Positions 49,254 through 58,859 of a stretch of 64,000 nucleotides of DNA are shown here, in pieces. The stretch is taken from assembly GCF_009928485.1 (NCBI RefSeq), contig NZ_JAABNP010000022.1, positions 1-64,000 of the forward strand, given 5' to 3'. The notes under the pieces were generated by a model, which did no database searches, was not told the origin of the DNA, and saw only the letters and a list, made by a program, of their open reading frames with translations. The translations under genes and the position numbers were made by a program. The stretch's first letter is position 1; every line of letters begins with the position of its first letter. The stretch is from Clostridium sp. C2-6-12. Lineage in GTDB: Bacteria; Bacillota; Clostridia; Clostridiales; Clostridiaceae.

Positions 49254-50448
49254 TAATTTTATTTTTCCCTTGAATTTTTGCTTGATACAATGAAATATCT
49301 GCATTTCTAATACATTCATATACTGCTTCTATATTATCTGGCACAATTGTAGCTACGCCTAAGCTTGCTGTGACATATTCGCAGACTTCTGAATATTCAT
49401 GGATAATTTTTAAATTGTAGATTTTCTCTTTTATTTCTTTAGCAATTTCATAAATTTCCCTTTCATCTGTCTGCAATGCAATATACACAAATTCTTCTCC
49501 TCCATATCTGCCAACAAAGTCTCTTGAACCTCTCAGTGTTTCATTTAGTTTACATGATACTTTTCTAAGAACCTCATCACCATTTACATGCCCATATTTA
49601 TCATTATATGACTTAAAATTATCTATATCTATCATTATAATTGAAACTGGAGTTTCTTTTTTCTCATATTTAAATAAATTCTCAATAAATTCTCTTAAGG
49701 CCCTTCTGTTATTGAGATTTGTCAACTCATCCTTTAATGATAATTTTTTTAACTTTTTATTAGCTTCTTGAAGCTTTTTGTACATAGTTTTATTTTCACT
49801 TATTTCTCTTTTTAATTTTTCGTTGGCTTCAATCACTAAGTTTTTACCTCTAAAATTAATATATAAGTTTTTATATAAGGTTCTAGAAACAACATATGCA
49901 CAAATTATAAAAATAATACTATTTATATAATGACCTAAAATTATATCACTTGAGGATTGAAAATATGGCAATCCAAAAAATAATACCCATGTAGAAATAA
50001 AATATGCACTTATTAATCTTCTACTATCTATATAATATATCACTGAACAGGCTATTAAATTCAGCATATACACCATAATTTGTCCATAAGTTTTTTGGTC
50101 CATTAAGGATATTATAGCTCCCCACACCATCATGAAAATAATATAACTAGTAGTAATAAACTCCATCATCTTCAAATTTCTTAAACACACCTTAGTATTT
50201 TTTAAACAAAATAAATATAGAAAGTTTATCCCAATCATTAAAAAATACATAAAAAAATAGGTATTAAATTTAAAGTCATTGACGTGTTTATTATAATTCA
50301 AAATTGTATCTGTTAAACAAAGCATTATTTCAGCAAATATTATGTATTTGCTGTATATTCTTCCTCTTCGTATATTTATTTTTATCGTTTCGTTTCTAAA
50401 AGAATCTTCTTCATTTAAGGTTAGATTAAGTGAACTTTTAATTTTCAT
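49243..50448 (-). CDS. Diguanylate cyclase with membrane sensor domain
   Basis: A 401-residue protein: six to seven hydrophobic segments (about 35-205, MASE-like), a short coiled coil (about 205-235) and a GGDEF domain (about 235-401) with intact active site RYGGEEF and metal Asp in IDIDNFK. It should make c-di-GMP. The inhibitory I-site RxxD appears lost (GSRD at that position). The promoter carries two TTGTCAG boxes. The last residues (HY and stop) come from a 41-bp intergenic repeat that runs into the gene. Preceded by TTGGAGAGAG. Confidence 0.9.
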   Translation of the reverse strand: MKIKSSLNLTLNEEDSFRNETIKINIRRGRIYSKYIIFAEIMLCLTDTILNYNKHVNDFKFNTYFFMYFLMIGINFLYLFCLKNTKVCLRNLKMMEFITTSYIIFMMVWGAIISLMDQKTYGQIMVYMLNLIACSVIYYIDSRRLISAYFISTWVLFFGLPYFQSSSDIILGHYINSIIFIICAYVVSRTLYKNLYINFRGKNLVIEANEKLKREISENKTMYKKLQEANKKLKKLSLKDELTNLNNRRALREFIENLFKYEKKETPVSIIMIDIDNFKSYNDKYGHVNGDEVLRKVSCKLNETLRGSRDFVGRYGGEEFVYIALQTDEREIYEIAKEIKEKIYNLKIIHEYSEVCEYVTASLGVATIVPDNIEAVYECIRNADISLYQAKIQGKNKIMHY

Positions 50449-50539
50449 AACTCTCTCTCCAATCTTAAAACCTATGTAAAACTTTGAAGTAATACATTAA
50501 AATTAATATTATTCCATATTTTACTAAGGTAAATCTACT

Positions 50540-50579
50540 ATTATATTTTAAAGCATGATTCTGACAAAACTCTGACAAA
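50540..50579 (-). promoter_or_regulatory. Promoter with two TTGTCAG boxes (copy 2), diguanylate cyclase gene
   Basis: Minus strand: TTGTCAG boxes 11 bp apart (50558-50579). TTGTCA of the second (50562-50567) serves as -35, followed by 16 bases and TATAAT (50540-50545), about 90 bases before the ATG. The 22-bp block equals 40071-40092. Confidence 0.65.
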
Positions 50580-50611
50580 ATATGAAAGCCTCTAAAACTT
50601 TTATATAAAAA

Positions 50612-50648
50612 AACACTAAACATTTAAAAAACAAAAATGTTTAGTGTT
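50612..50648 (-). terminator. Terminator of the two-component operon
   Basis: A 14-bp perfect stem AACACTAAACATTT / AAATGTTTAGTGTT with a 9-base loop, then TTTTTTATATA on the minus strand. Confidence 0.88.
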
Positions 50649-50670
50649 CCTCAATTCTCAAATAAATTTA

Positions 50671-51558
50671 TTATAAATTAGAATTTAACTCTCCCAATGC
50701 AATTGTATACTTCTTTCTTAATTCCTGCTTTCTAGGCTCTGTCCAAAGCCACCCTTCCTCTTCTAAATAATCCTCTTTATAAATATCTAAAGCTTTATTA
50801 ACTAATATTTCATCATCTTTCTCTATTGCTTGTTGTAACAAGTTTTCAAATTCAACAGTATCTATATAAACATCTTTTATGCAAAGTAAATAATTGTCTC
50901 CAATATACTTAATGCTTATTTCCCTACTATCATATTCCCTAAGAACCTTTCTAATTGAATATATTGTACTTTGAAGATTAACTAATGCTTTTCTAGGTTC
51001 TAAATCTGGCCAAAGCAAATCACATAATTTTTCTTTATGTATTGGCATTTCTCTATTTTCAAGTAAATATGCAAATAATTCTGCAGATTTTTTTCTATTC
51101 CACTTAACTATATCTTCTCCTATCTTAACAACAAACTTGCCTAGGGTATATATAGCTAGTTTAGGTCTCTCCTCTTTTTCTTGTAAATTAATTGAACTTT
51201 TACCAATAAGCCTGTCCAAGGCTCTTACTAGTCTTTCTTCCCTAATCGGTTTTAGTACATAATCAATTGCATTTACATCAAAAGCTTCTGTTGCATAAGA
51301 ATTATAAGCTGTAATAAAAGCAATCTTAATATCTGGTGAAATATCAAACAGCTTCTCTGCCAGCTCAAGACCATTCATTACAGGCATTTCTATATCTAGT
51401 AATGCAACATCAAAGTTTAATTTATCTGCTTCTTCCAATGCTTTTAAAGGATTAGTGCAGGTTACTGTTACTATACAATCAAAAACTTTATATTTCTTTA
51501 CATAAAAATTTATTTCATTTAATATATCTACCTCATCATCTACAATTAAAATATTCAT
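50671..51558 (-). CDS. Response regulator with SARP/BTAD-like output
   Basis: A 295-residue regulator. The receiver (1-120) has the phosphoacceptor Asp55 (LLDIEMP), acidic pair Asp7/Asp8, Thr83 and Lys103. The output part is an OmpR-type winged helix (about 140-225, KLCDLLWPDLEPRKALVNLQSTIYSIR) followed by a short BTAD-like helical tail, as in SARP regulators. Such winged helices bind direct repeats about 11 bp apart, which is what the nearby cyclase promoter carries. It is 49 bases after the hybrid kinase gene and surely its partner. AAGGGG before ATG. Confidence 0.9.
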   Translation of the reverse strand: MNILIVDDEVDILNEINFYVKKYKVFDCIVTVTCTNPLKALEEADKLNFDVALLDIEMPVMNGLELAEKLFDISPDIKIAFITAYNSYATEAFDVNAIDYVLKPIREERLVRALDRLIGKSSINLQEKEERPKLAIYTLGKFVVKIGEDIVKWNRKKSAELFAYLLENREMPIHKEKLCDLLWPDLEPRKALVNLQSTIYSIRKVLREYDSREISIKYIGDNYLLCIKDVYIDTVEFENLLQQAIEKDDEILVNKALDIYKEDYLEEEGWLWTEPRKQELRKKYTIALGELNSNL

Positions 51559-51607
51559 TTTATTTTTCCCCTTTATTTTTTTATTTTAATACATCTATTA
51601 TATCTAC

Positions 51608-54600
51608 TTATTCTTTTTCGAAATGACTTTCTGCATCTATTTTTCTATACGGTATATAAAATTCTACTTTTGTTCCATTTTCTATACCTCGCGTTATAGT
51701 GAGTCCTCTTCCATATAATTTTATAAGTCTTCTATGTATATTTTTTATTCCTACACTTCCGTTTTCTATATTTCCAGAAAGAATATCCTTCAATCTTCCT
51801 TCATCAATTCCAATTCCGTTATCAATTACAGATATTTTTATATATTCCCCTTCATCCTTTACTGTAATAAGTATTTTCCCCCCATCAAGCATAGGCATAA
51901 TTCCATGTCTTACTGCATTTTCAACTAAAGGCTGCACACAAAGCAATGGTACTGTACAGCTTATATCATCAATTTCAAATTCAACACAAAGTCGTTCCTT
52001 AAAACGAGCTTGTTCAATAGAAAGATATGCTCTTACAAGACTTAGTTCCTTTTTGAGAGAAGTAAGCCCCTCATTAGTTTCAAAATCAAAACTTCCTCTT
52101 AAATAATCAGATAAATCAAGTACAAGTTCTTTAGCTTTAGCTGGATTAGTTACAGTTAATGAAGAAATAACACTTAAAGCATTATATATAAAATGAGGCT
52201 TTATTTGAGCCTGTAAAAAGGATAATTCAGTAGCCACAAGACTATTTACTGCCTTTTTCATATTTATAAGACTGTTAACTCTGGCATTTAATTCTTCAGC
52301 TTCAAAAGGCTTTATTAAATAATCATTAGCTCCTAATTTAAATCCTGTAGAAATATCATTGATATGTCTGCTGGTTGTTAGAAGTAATACTGGTAGCTCT
52401 ACTGGAAGATATTTTTCTCTTATTTTTTTCAGCACATCATATCCTGAAATATCAGGCATCATAACATTTAAAATAACAACATCAAACTTTACTCCATCCT
52501 CAAAAAACTTCAAGGCCTCTTCCCCAGTTCCAATTCCTTGTACTGTATAATCAAGTAAACATAAATTATTAATTAAAGCTTTTAAACTAATAAGGTCATA
52601 TTCAACTACAAGTATATTGTATTTATCAAGGATTTTTCTATTTTCTATAGTTTCTTCCTCACTTTTTGAGATTGTATAGGAAACTTCCTTTGATTCAATA
52701 GCATTTTGATCTTGCTCCTCTGCCAAAGGTAATGTAAAAAAGAAAGAAGATCCCTTTCCATATTCTGATTTTACACCAATCTTTCCTCCCTGAAGTTCTA
52801 TCAATTGTTTAGCTATAGATAAACCAATTCCTATTCCTCCATAACCTTTCTCCCCATTTGCTTGTCTAAAAGAATTAAATATTCCTTCTAAATCTTTCTC
52901 TTCAATTCCTATTCCTGTATCTTCAATATATATAGTTATAATGTTCTCTGAAAAATCTGCACTTACCCTTATATATCCTTCTTCAGTAAACTTTAAAGCA
53001 TTTTCTAAGAGATTATAAAAAATTTGTCCCATTCTTTCTTCATCGCAAAATACAAGTGGTGCATCTTTAGATATGCAATTTTCAAAGACTATATTTTTCC
53101 CACCCTTTAAATATTTCAAGGCAAATATTACTTTTTCTGCAATCATTCCTATATTAATAGGCTTTGGATATATCTTTAATTCATTATGCTCTAAATTTGA
53201 AATATCTATAATATCATTAATTAAATTGTATAACCTTCTTGAGGATGCAAGAATCACTTCTAAATTTTCATTTTGCTCATGGTTTAATTCTCCTCCAATA
53301 CCTTTTACCATTGATTCAGTAATATTTATTATTCCATTTAAAGGAGTTCTTAACTCATGTGAAGTATTTGCAAGAAATTCATCCTTTAACTTATCTAAAG
53401 AAATAAGCTTATCAGATAATTTTTCTACCCTCTCAAAAGCTAATGAAAATCTCTCTGCTAAAATATATGCTTGAATAAATATAACCATAAATACAGCTAT
53501 TTCCATGCTTGGACCATATTTATCATTAAGCATATTCCAATGATAGAGAACATCATTTATAAAGGTTGCTAAAATTAATATTGCTTCTATTAAAAGAAGG
53601 ATAGCTCCCTCTCGTTTTCTTATAAATGCTATTATTATTGAAATTAAAATATATCCATACATACCTATAATTAAAATTTCATAAAAAATTAGATACTTTG
53701 TAAAAACACTAATTGGCATAATAATAGTAAATATACTTATAATAATACCCACATACATTGCAATTCTCTTTATCTTATTGGAGACCTCTTCGGGACAAAG
53801 TTCATGAACAAAAGCTATTGTCATAATCAATCCCCAATACATAGTCATGTATTCTAGAGTGACCATCCAATTTATAGTAGCTGATGGCACAAAATTCAAA
53901 ATTAAATATTCACCTGTAATTGTAATTCTTATTGCAACGATTAATATAACTATTCCAAAGTAAAGGGCTGATTTATCTCTCTTTTGAAGTAAAAACAAAG
54001 CTATATGATAAAGTGACATAATCATAGTTACACCAAGCATAAACATAGCTTTGCCAGAATCAAATTCTTTTAATTCTCTTATGTCACTATCATTACCCAT
54101 ATATATGGAATGCCACATTCCGCCTCTTGAATATGTAAAGTTTGATATTTGAACTATAATTTCAAAATCCTTTGAAGAATTTTGAAAGCTGACTGTTTGA
54201 GGATTAAATTCTGGTATTGAGGTTTCTTTTGTCTTTCCAACTCTTCCGCTCTCTGCTACTAATTGATTATTTACCATTAGTTTATATGAAGTAGAATTTG
54301 TTAACATTTTTAATCCTTTTAAAGAATTCATGTCATTTGTTTTAATTCTTAATCTATAAGTTGAATAACCATACGAAGGCAGTTTCTTCCCATTTAACTC
54401 ATAATTAGTCCATACACTGGGAACCCTAAAATAACCATCTGGTTTTATTGGAATTTCCTTATGAAAGTCTTCATAGGTTAATAATTGATTCCAATAAAAT
54501 TCCCACTCTCCATCAAGACTTACAACCCCATCTTTCTTAAAGTCCCAATTAACAAGATCCAAAGTTCCTTCTTTTGCTGATAAATGGCTCTTTTGTGTTT

Positions 54601-54685
54601 GATTAAATACATTAAATATAACTGCTAATATAAAAAGAATAATTACGACAATTATTACAAAAATTCTATTTTTAAAAACCTTCAT
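51608..54685 (-). CDS. Hybrid sensor kinase: 7TMR-DISM, HisKA/HATPase, degenerate receiver, LytS-type kinase
   Basis: A 1025-residue membrane kinase. Signal anchor (8-28), extracellular jelly-roll DISMED2-like domain (about 40-195), seven-TM DISM unit (about 212-412), HisKA with His443 ([10 protein letters not shown]), HATPase with N box (LLENALKF, 559-566) and G boxes (DTGIGI, GIGIGLS). A receiver follows (about 688-805) whose phosphoacceptor is Asn740 (ILNVMMPD) and whose acidic pair is E-Y, so it should not be phosphorylated. A second kinase module of the LytS type completes it: His831 ([10 protein letters not shown]) and HATPase (VENAVRHGI). DISMED domains resemble carbohydrate-binding folds. 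It forms an operon with the SARP-like regulator. Confidence 0.9.
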   Translation of the reverse strand: MKVFKNRIFVIIVVIILFILAVIFNVFNQTQKSHLSAKEGTLDLVNWDFKKDGVVSLDGEWEFYWNQLLTYEDFHKEIPIKPDGYFRVPSVWTNYELNGKKLPSYGYSTYRLRIKTNDMNSLKGLKMLTNSTSYKLMVNNQLVAESGRVGKTKETSIPEFNPQTVSFQNSSKDFEIIVQISNFTYSRGGMWHSIYMGNDSDIRELKEFDSGKAMFMLGVTMIMSLYHIALFLLQKRDKSALYFGIVILIVAIRITITGEYLILNFVPSATINWMVTLEYMTMYWGLIMTIAFVHELCPEEVSNKIKRIAMYVGIIISIFTIIMPISVFTKYLIFYEILIIGMYGYILISIIIAFIRKREGAILLLIEAILILATFINDVLYHWNMLNDKYGPSMEIAVFMVIFIQAYILAERFSLAFERVEKLSDKLISLDKLKDEFLANTSHELRTPLNGIINITESMVKGIGGELNHEQNENLEVILASSRRLYNLINDIIDISNLEHNELKIYPKPINIGMIAEKVIFALKYLKGGKNIVFENCISKDAPLVFCDEERMGQIFYNLLENALKFTEEGYIRVSADFSENIITIYIEDTGIGIEEKDLEGIFNSFRQANGEKGYGGIGIGLSIAKQLIELQGGKIGVKSEYGKGSSFFFTLPLAEEQDQNAIESKEVSYTISKSEEETIENRKILDKYNILVVEYDLISLKALINNLCLLDYTVQGIGTGEEALKFFEDGVKFDVVILNVMMPDISGYDVLKKIREKYLPVELPVLLLTTSRHINDISTGFKLGANDYLIKPFEAEELNARVNSLINMKKAVNSLVATELSFLQAQIKPHFIYNALSVISSLTVTNPAKAKELVLDLSDYLRGSFDFETNEGLTSLKKELSLVRAYLSIEQARFKERLCVEFEIDDISCTVPLLCVQPLVENAVRHGIMPMLDGGKILITVKDEGEYIKISVIDNGIGIDEGRLKDILSGNIENGSVGIKNIHRRLIKLYGRGLTITRGIENGTKVEFYIPYRKIDAESHFEKE

Positions 54686-54868
54686 ATATCCTCCAACTCT
54701 TATAAATTAAATGTGATCATAGCACAACAATTTTAATCCTTTATAATCATCTCTGTGATTTTAAATATTATCCTCTATAGCTTATCCAACATCTTAGTTA
54801 GTCTAATAACAGTATAAGGCAAATTTTTATGTAATATAACCCAATAATCAAATTAATATGAAAATAAA

Positions 54869-54910
54869 AAAGTCATTTTGCGTGAGCTATAACTCATGTA
54901 AAATGACTTT
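54869..54910 (-). terminator. Terminator of the iron-sulfur flavoprotein gene
   Basis: An 11-bp perfect outer stem AAAGTCATTTT / AAAATGACTTT with inner GTGAG / CTCAT, then TTTTTATTTTC on the minus strand. The rest of 54686-54952 shows nothing else. Confidence 0.85.
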
Positions 54911-54952
54911 AAGTACTTTTAATTATATATAATTATTGTAATTCCCAAAAGA

Positions 54953-55576
54953 TTATCGTATGAAATTAGTAACAGCTCTCACTTCCTTTTCTGGTAATGA
55001 AATTCCTGCCTCTTTACCAGCCTTTATTGATTTCAAAAGCCACGCCATATTCTTACCTAATGTTCTCATGGTTTGCATTCCTTCTAAATCTTGCTTAACT
55101 TCCTCAGGAGTATTTCCATGAACCATATTCCAATATTGAGAAGATACAATAGGCATATTGGAGATTGTAAAATATTTATTTAATTGTTCAAAAGCTGCTG
55201 TAGAACCTCCACGACGACAGCTTACAATTGCTGCACCTGGCTTATATTGAAAGCCATTTCCTGCATAAAAAAATCTATCTAAAAATGATGTTATTGCTCC
55301 AGAAGCACTAGCATAATGAACTGGTGACCCAAAAATAAATCCATCTGCTTCTTTAGCTTTTTCCAAAGCTTCATTTACAGTATCATCGTTAAAAACGCAT
55401 AAACCATCAGTTTTAGAACATCCTCCACAAGCCATACAGCCTCTAATAGGTTTACTTCCAACATGAAAAATTTCAGCTTCAATATTTTCTTTTTCTAATT
55501 CCTTAGCAATTTCTGTTAATGCAGTGTAAGTGCAGCCTTTTGCTTTAGGACTGCCATTAATAAGTAATACCTTCAT
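54953..55576 (-). CDS. Iron-sulfur flavoprotein (Isf-like NADPH-dependent FMN reductase family)
   Basis: A 207-residue flavodoxin-fold protein: FMN loop INGSPKAKGCTYTA at the N-terminus, then the compact cysteine motif C-x2-C-x2-C-x6-C (CMACGGCSKTDGLC, about 47-60) that holds a 4Fe-4S cluster in Isf proteins, and FGSPVHYASASG (about 84-95) at the flavin. Family members move electrons from ferredoxin and help remove O2 or peroxide. GAGGTGG before ATG; monocistronic. The exact partner is unknown. Confidence 0.88.
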   Translation of the reverse strand: MKVLLINGSPKAKGCTYTALTEIAKELEKENIEAEIFHVGSKPIRGCMACGGCSKTDGLCVFNDDTVNEALEKAKEADGFIFGSPVHYASASGAITSFLDRFFYAGNGFQYKPGAAIVSCRRGGSTAAFEQLNKYFTISNMPIVSSQYWNMVHGNTPEEVKQDLEGMQTMRTLGKNMAWLLKSIKAGKEAGISLPEKEVRAVTNFIR

Positions 55577-55662
55577 TATTCCACCTCATTTTTATTTTTA
55601 TAAGTGATATTATTAATATACAACAATATTTCTACAAAAGATAGAATTCACAAAAAGATAGT

Positions 55663-55690
55663 AAAAAAAGCCGTAGTACAACGTACTACG
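55663..55690 (-). terminator. Terminator after tRNA-Trp
   Basis: A perfect 8-bp stem CGTAGTAC / GTACTACG with a 3-base loop, then GGCTTTTTTTAC on the minus strand, starting 8 bases after the tRNA CCA end. Confidence 0.85.
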
Positions 55691-55697
55691 ACAATTA

Positions 55698-55772
55698 TGG
55701 CAGGGGCAGTAGGATTTGAACCCACAACCAATGGTTTTGGAGACCACTACTCTACCGTTGAGCCATACCCCT
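55698..55772 (-). tRNA. tRNA-Trp (anticodon CCA)
   Basis: Minus-strand cloverleaf: acceptor AGGGGTA / TGCCCCT, D arm GCTCAACGGTAGAG, anticodon stem GTGGT / ACCAT with loop CTCCAAA (anticodon CCA), T arm TTGTG-GGTTCAAATC, discriminator G as expected for Trp, and an encoded CCA end (55698-55700). It stands alone, followed at once by a terminator. Confidence 0.97.
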
Positions 55773-55853
55773 AAGACACAATATTGATTATATAATATAA
55801 CTTTAAATAAAGCAACAATTTTTTTGTATTTTTATTTTACCAATTATAAAAAT

Positions 55854-55889
55854 GCACATCAAAAATACTATATAGTATTTTTAATGTGC
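55854..55889 (-). terminator. Terminator of the ZnuA-like gene
   Basis: Stem GCACAT / ATGTGC outside and AAAAATACTA / TAGTATTTTT inside, then ATTTTTATAA on the minus strand, 12 bases after the stop. Confidence 0.75.
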
Positions 55890-55900
55890 TTACTCTTTAT

Positions 55901-56830
55901 TTACTTAGTCTTTGCATTGTTTCCTGAAGATGTAGCTTGAGCTTCTGGTGTAACTTCTGGTTTTTTCGCCCATTTTGATAATTCATCAATATTATATAAA
56001 ATTAATTGATCAAAAGAGTAATCACCATAATACTTCCACAGCTTCACTGTATTATATGTTGATAAATCCAGCTTTGTACCTAATTCTCCATCTACTATTA
56101 CAATAGTCTTTTTAGGATCTAAATTATTAACCTTAATGAATTCAGCCATTTCTCTATTATCAAGTTGAATTGTATTTAAATTCAAGCCTTTAGCTAAATA
56201 ATCAAAGTCATTATTCAAAGTTATGAACTTATATTCACCTAATAAACTTAACTTTTCTTTATACTTGTTTACTTTTTCTTCGAATTCTTTTATGGCCTCA
56301 TTATAATTTTCTTCATAAAAATCTCTGTTTTGAGGGTCTCTATCTTCAATAGCCGCTTTTACATTATATAAAGATATTTTATATTCTTCTATTCCTTCAA
56401 AATAATATGGATTTTCTTTATTCTCTCCACTATGTGAATAATTTAAAAGTCTCACACCTCTGGCCAAATTTATTATTCCAAGATTCCCTTTCTTTAGTTC
56501 ATCAATAAAAGAGTTACTCCAAGGCTCAAAGGAAGTACCTGAATACATAAACAAATCCATATTTGATATATTATTTAAAACATCTGTGCTATATTTAAAC
56601 TCATTAATATCTTTTTCATTTGTAAACATATAGTCTACATTATTTTTATCTTTTACTATTTTTTTTACCATATCGTACTGCGGTTTATTAACTGTCATTA
56701 TGTTCAAAAACTTATCTCTATTTTCAACTCTATTATTTTCTGTATTGGCTAATAATGGACTTGAAAATAAACTCATACCAAAAGACAATGCAATAGTAAT
56801 TATAACCATTGCAAAGGTAATCTTTTTCAA
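55901..56830 (-). CDS. ZnuA/TroA-like exported protein lacking metal ligands
   Basis: A 309-residue exported protein resembling metal-binding ABC solute receptors: MVKKIVKDKNNVDYMF, DLFMYSGTSFEPWSNSFIDEL and the long central helix (about 165-195) fit the TroA/ZnuA fold. The usual His ligands, such as the DPH motif before that helix, are missing (ENPYYFEG stands there). The N-terminus is a signal peptide ending near Leu-Ala-Asn, without a lipobox Cys. The C-terminus is a Pro/Ala/Thr/Ser/Asn tail. The start was set at TTG 56830, 9 bases after GGAGG; the ATG at 56860 lies before the SD. No permease or ATPase neighbours. Function unknown. Confidence 0.72.
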   Translation of the reverse strand: MKKITFAMVIITIALSFGMSLFSSPLLANTENNRVENRDKFLNIMTVNKPQYDMVKKIVKDKNNVDYMFTNEKDINEFKYSTDVLNNISNMDLFMYSGTSFEPWSNSFIDELKKGNLGIINLARGVRLLNYSHSGENKENPYYFEGIEEYKISLYNVKAAIEDRDPQNRDFYEENYNEAIKEFEEKVNKYKEKLSLLGEYKFITLNNDFDYLAKGLNLNTIQLDNREMAEFIKVNNLDPKKTIVIVDGELGTKLDLSTYNTVKLWKYYGDYSFDQLILYNIDELSKWAKKPEVTPEAQATSSGNNAKTK

Positions 56831-57110
56831 AATAAGCCACCTCCGAAATTTACTATACATTATATCTTAACTTCGCTTATTATTCTGTTAATTTAAGTTT
56901 AATATATAATTAGCTTTATTATACCAACTAATTAAAAATAAATATACATATTTATTATCTTTGTTAAATACTAAATTATATTATACTATAAATTTAGAAA
57001 TATTAAATAGATATTAATTTGCTTTTATTGTATTTTGATATAAAATATAATAATGAGAATTTTTTTAACAGTTTTAACTCTTAACTGATTTTATAGGAGG
57101 GCCATATTTA

Positions 57111-57572
57111 ATGGAATTTAAAGTTTATAGTGTAGAGGAAACTACTCAATTAGGAATGAAATTAGGCAATTTATTAAAGGCTGGCGATATAGTTTGTTTA
57201 ACTGGAGATTTAGGTACTGGCAAAACTCATATAACTAAAGGAATTGCTAAAGGTTTAGGTATAACTGACAACATTACAAGTCCTACCTTTACAATTGTTA
57301 ATGAATACCAAGGAACAAAATTAAAGCTTAATCACTTTGATGTATATAGAGTTAGTGATCCTGATGAAATTTATGCTATTGGATTTGATGACTACATTTT
57401 TTCTGATGCAGTATCTATTATTGAATGGGCAAATTACATAGAAGAAATTCTACCACAAGATTTGCTTCATATAAAAATAGAAAAGGATCTATCCAAAGGT
57501 GAAGATTATAGAAAAATCACTTTAACTCCTTACGGAGATAGATATGATTATATAAAGGAGTTGGAAATATGA
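57111..57572 (+). CDS. tsaE: TsaE, tRNA t6A biosynthesis ATPase
   Basis: A 153-residue P-loop protein with Walker A GDLGTGKTHITKG (about 33-45), switch-like TSPTFTIVNEY and HFDVYRV. TsaE powers the cycle of the TsaB-TsaD complex that makes N6-threonylcarbamoyladenosine in ANN-decoding tRNAs. Stop and start overlap by 4 bases (ATGA) with tsaB; the operon tsaE-tsaB-rimI is common in Firmicutes. AGGAGGG before ATG. Confidence 0.96.
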   Translation: MEFKVYSVEETTQLGMKLGNLLKAGDIVCLTGDLGTGKTHITKGIAKGLGITDNITSPTFTIVNEYQGTKLKLNHFDVYRVSDPDEIYAIGFDDYIFSDAVSIIEWANYIEEILPQDLLHIKIEKDLSKGEDYRKITLTPYGDRYDYIKELEI

Positions 57573-58321
57573 TTACATTAGCTGTTGATTCATCTTCAAA
57601 AGTAGCTACTGTTGCTTTAATAAAGGATGAAAAATTACTTGGTGAAATTACCTTAAATGATAAAAAGGAACATTCCGTCATTTTAATGACTATCATTGAA
57701 GATTTATTAAAGAATAATAATCTTAAAGTGGATGATATTGATGGGTACGTAGTTTCGAAAGGACCTGGTTCATTTACTGGACTAAGAATAGGTATGGCAA
57801 CAGTAAAGGGCCTAAGCTTTGGAAGCAATAAGCCATATGTAAGTGTATCTAGTTTGGATGCCTTGGCTTTTAGTGCTGCTAATTTTGATGGTATTATATG
57901 TCCTATAATGGATGCTCTAAGAAATAGTGTTTATACTTCATTATATAAAAGCAATGCTACTTACTCAGTTAATACTGCCAGCTCTGCTGATATTGATTCT
58001 AAAAACAATCCATCAGTGGAATTAGAAAGGCTTTTTGATTATTCTGCATTAGATATTGATGAATTAATAGAATTAATTAAGAGTAAAAATGAAAAAGTTA
58101 TATTCATTGGTGATGGTGTAGATAAATATAAGGATTATTTAATTAAAAATTGCCCAAATTGTTATTTCCCACCTAATCATCTTAATTTAGTTAGAGCCTC
58201 ATCTTTAGGTGAACTAGGCAGCATATTATTAAGAAATGGCAACTTTGATGACCCTAATTCTGCTCCTTTTTACTTGAAAAAGCCTCAAGCAGAAAGAGAA
58301 TATGAGCAAAGGATGAAATAA
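57569..58321 (+). CDS. tsaB: TsaB, tRNA t6A biosynthesis protein
   Basis: A 250-residue actin-like ASKHA-fold protein: AVDSSSKVATVALI at the N-terminus and KGPGSFTGLRIGMATVKGL (about 69-87), the region that pairs with TsaD. It is a non-catalytic partner for t6A synthesis. It starts within the tsaE stop and ends one base before the rimI ATG. Confidence 0.96.
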   Translation: MITLAVDSSSKVATVALIKDEKLLGEITLNDKKEHSVILMTIIEDLLKNNNLKVDDIDGYVVSKGPGSFTGLRIGMATVKGLSFGSNKPYVSVSSLDALAFSAANFDGIICPIMDALRNSVYTSLYKSNATYSVNTASSADIDSKNNPSVELERLFDYSALDIDELIELIKSKNEKVIFIGDGVDKYKDYLIKNCPNCYFPPNHLNLVRASSLGELGSILLRNGNFDDPNSAPFYLKKPQAEREYEQRMK

Positions 58322-58322
58322 T

Positions 58323-58766
58323 ATGGATTTAGTTATTGATTTAATGAAGGAAGAAGACATTGATGAAGTTTTAGATATTAGTTCATTAAGCTTTGCTATA
58401 AGTTGGAGCAAAGATTCTTATATTCAAGAATTAACTAATCCAATTGCAAAATATTTAGTTGCTAAAATTGATAATAATATTGTTGCTTTTATAGGAACAT
58501 GGATTATTTTAGATGAAGCGCATATAACTAATATAGCAGTGCACCCTAATTATAGAAAGCAAGGAATAGCATCAGAGCTTCTAACAAAATTTCTTGCGTA
58601 TTGCAAGGATCAAGGATGCAAGGCTTTCACTCTAGAGGTACGAAGTGGAAATAAAGCCGCGCAGGCCCTTTATACAAAACATAATTTTAAGGAAGAGGGC
58701 ATTAGAAAAGGTTACTATGAAGATAACAAAGAAGATGCTATTATAATGTGGTTAAAAGAAGAGTGA
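58323..58766 (+). CDS. rimI: RimI-type protein N-alpha-acetyltransferase
   Basis: A 147-residue GNAT enzyme that acetylates the N-terminus of ribosomal protein S18 in relatives. Acetyl-CoA loop VHPNYRKQGIASELL (about 77-91), LEVRSGNKAAQALYTKHNFKEEGIRKGYY near the C-terminus with the catalytic Glu and Tyr positions of RimI. It is the last gene of the tsa operon, one base after the tsaB stop; an AAAGG in the tsaB end may serve as its site. Confidence 0.94.
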   Translation: MDLVIDLMKEEDIDEVLDISSLSFAISWSKDSYIQELTNPIAKYLVAKIDNNIVAFIGTWIILDEAHITNIAVHPNYRKQGIASELLTKFLAYCKDQGCKAFTLEVRSGNKAAQALYTKHNFKEEGIRKGYYEDNKEDAIIMWLKEE

Positions 58767-58792
58767 ATTAAAAAATTCAAAGTAATATATAA

Positions 58793-58829
58793 AAGACTAT
58801 CAAAATAAAAACATTATTTCGATAGTCTT
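58793..58829. terminator. Terminator between rimI and rubredoxin genes
   Basis: A 9-bp stem AAGACTATC / GATAGTCTT with an inner AAATA / TATTT. CTTTGCTTTCTTTAT follows on the plus strand and an A/T-rich tract on the other. It lies between convergent genes. Confidence 0.7.
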
Positions 58830-58859
58830 CTTTGCTTTCTTTATAGCTTACACCATTTA

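Noticed and set aside
57040..57110. Copy of the TTAACAATT repeat upstream of tsaE
   Set aside because: Only a short similarity (TTTTAACTCTTAACTG, TTATAGG) without arms or inner blocks, so too weak to list.
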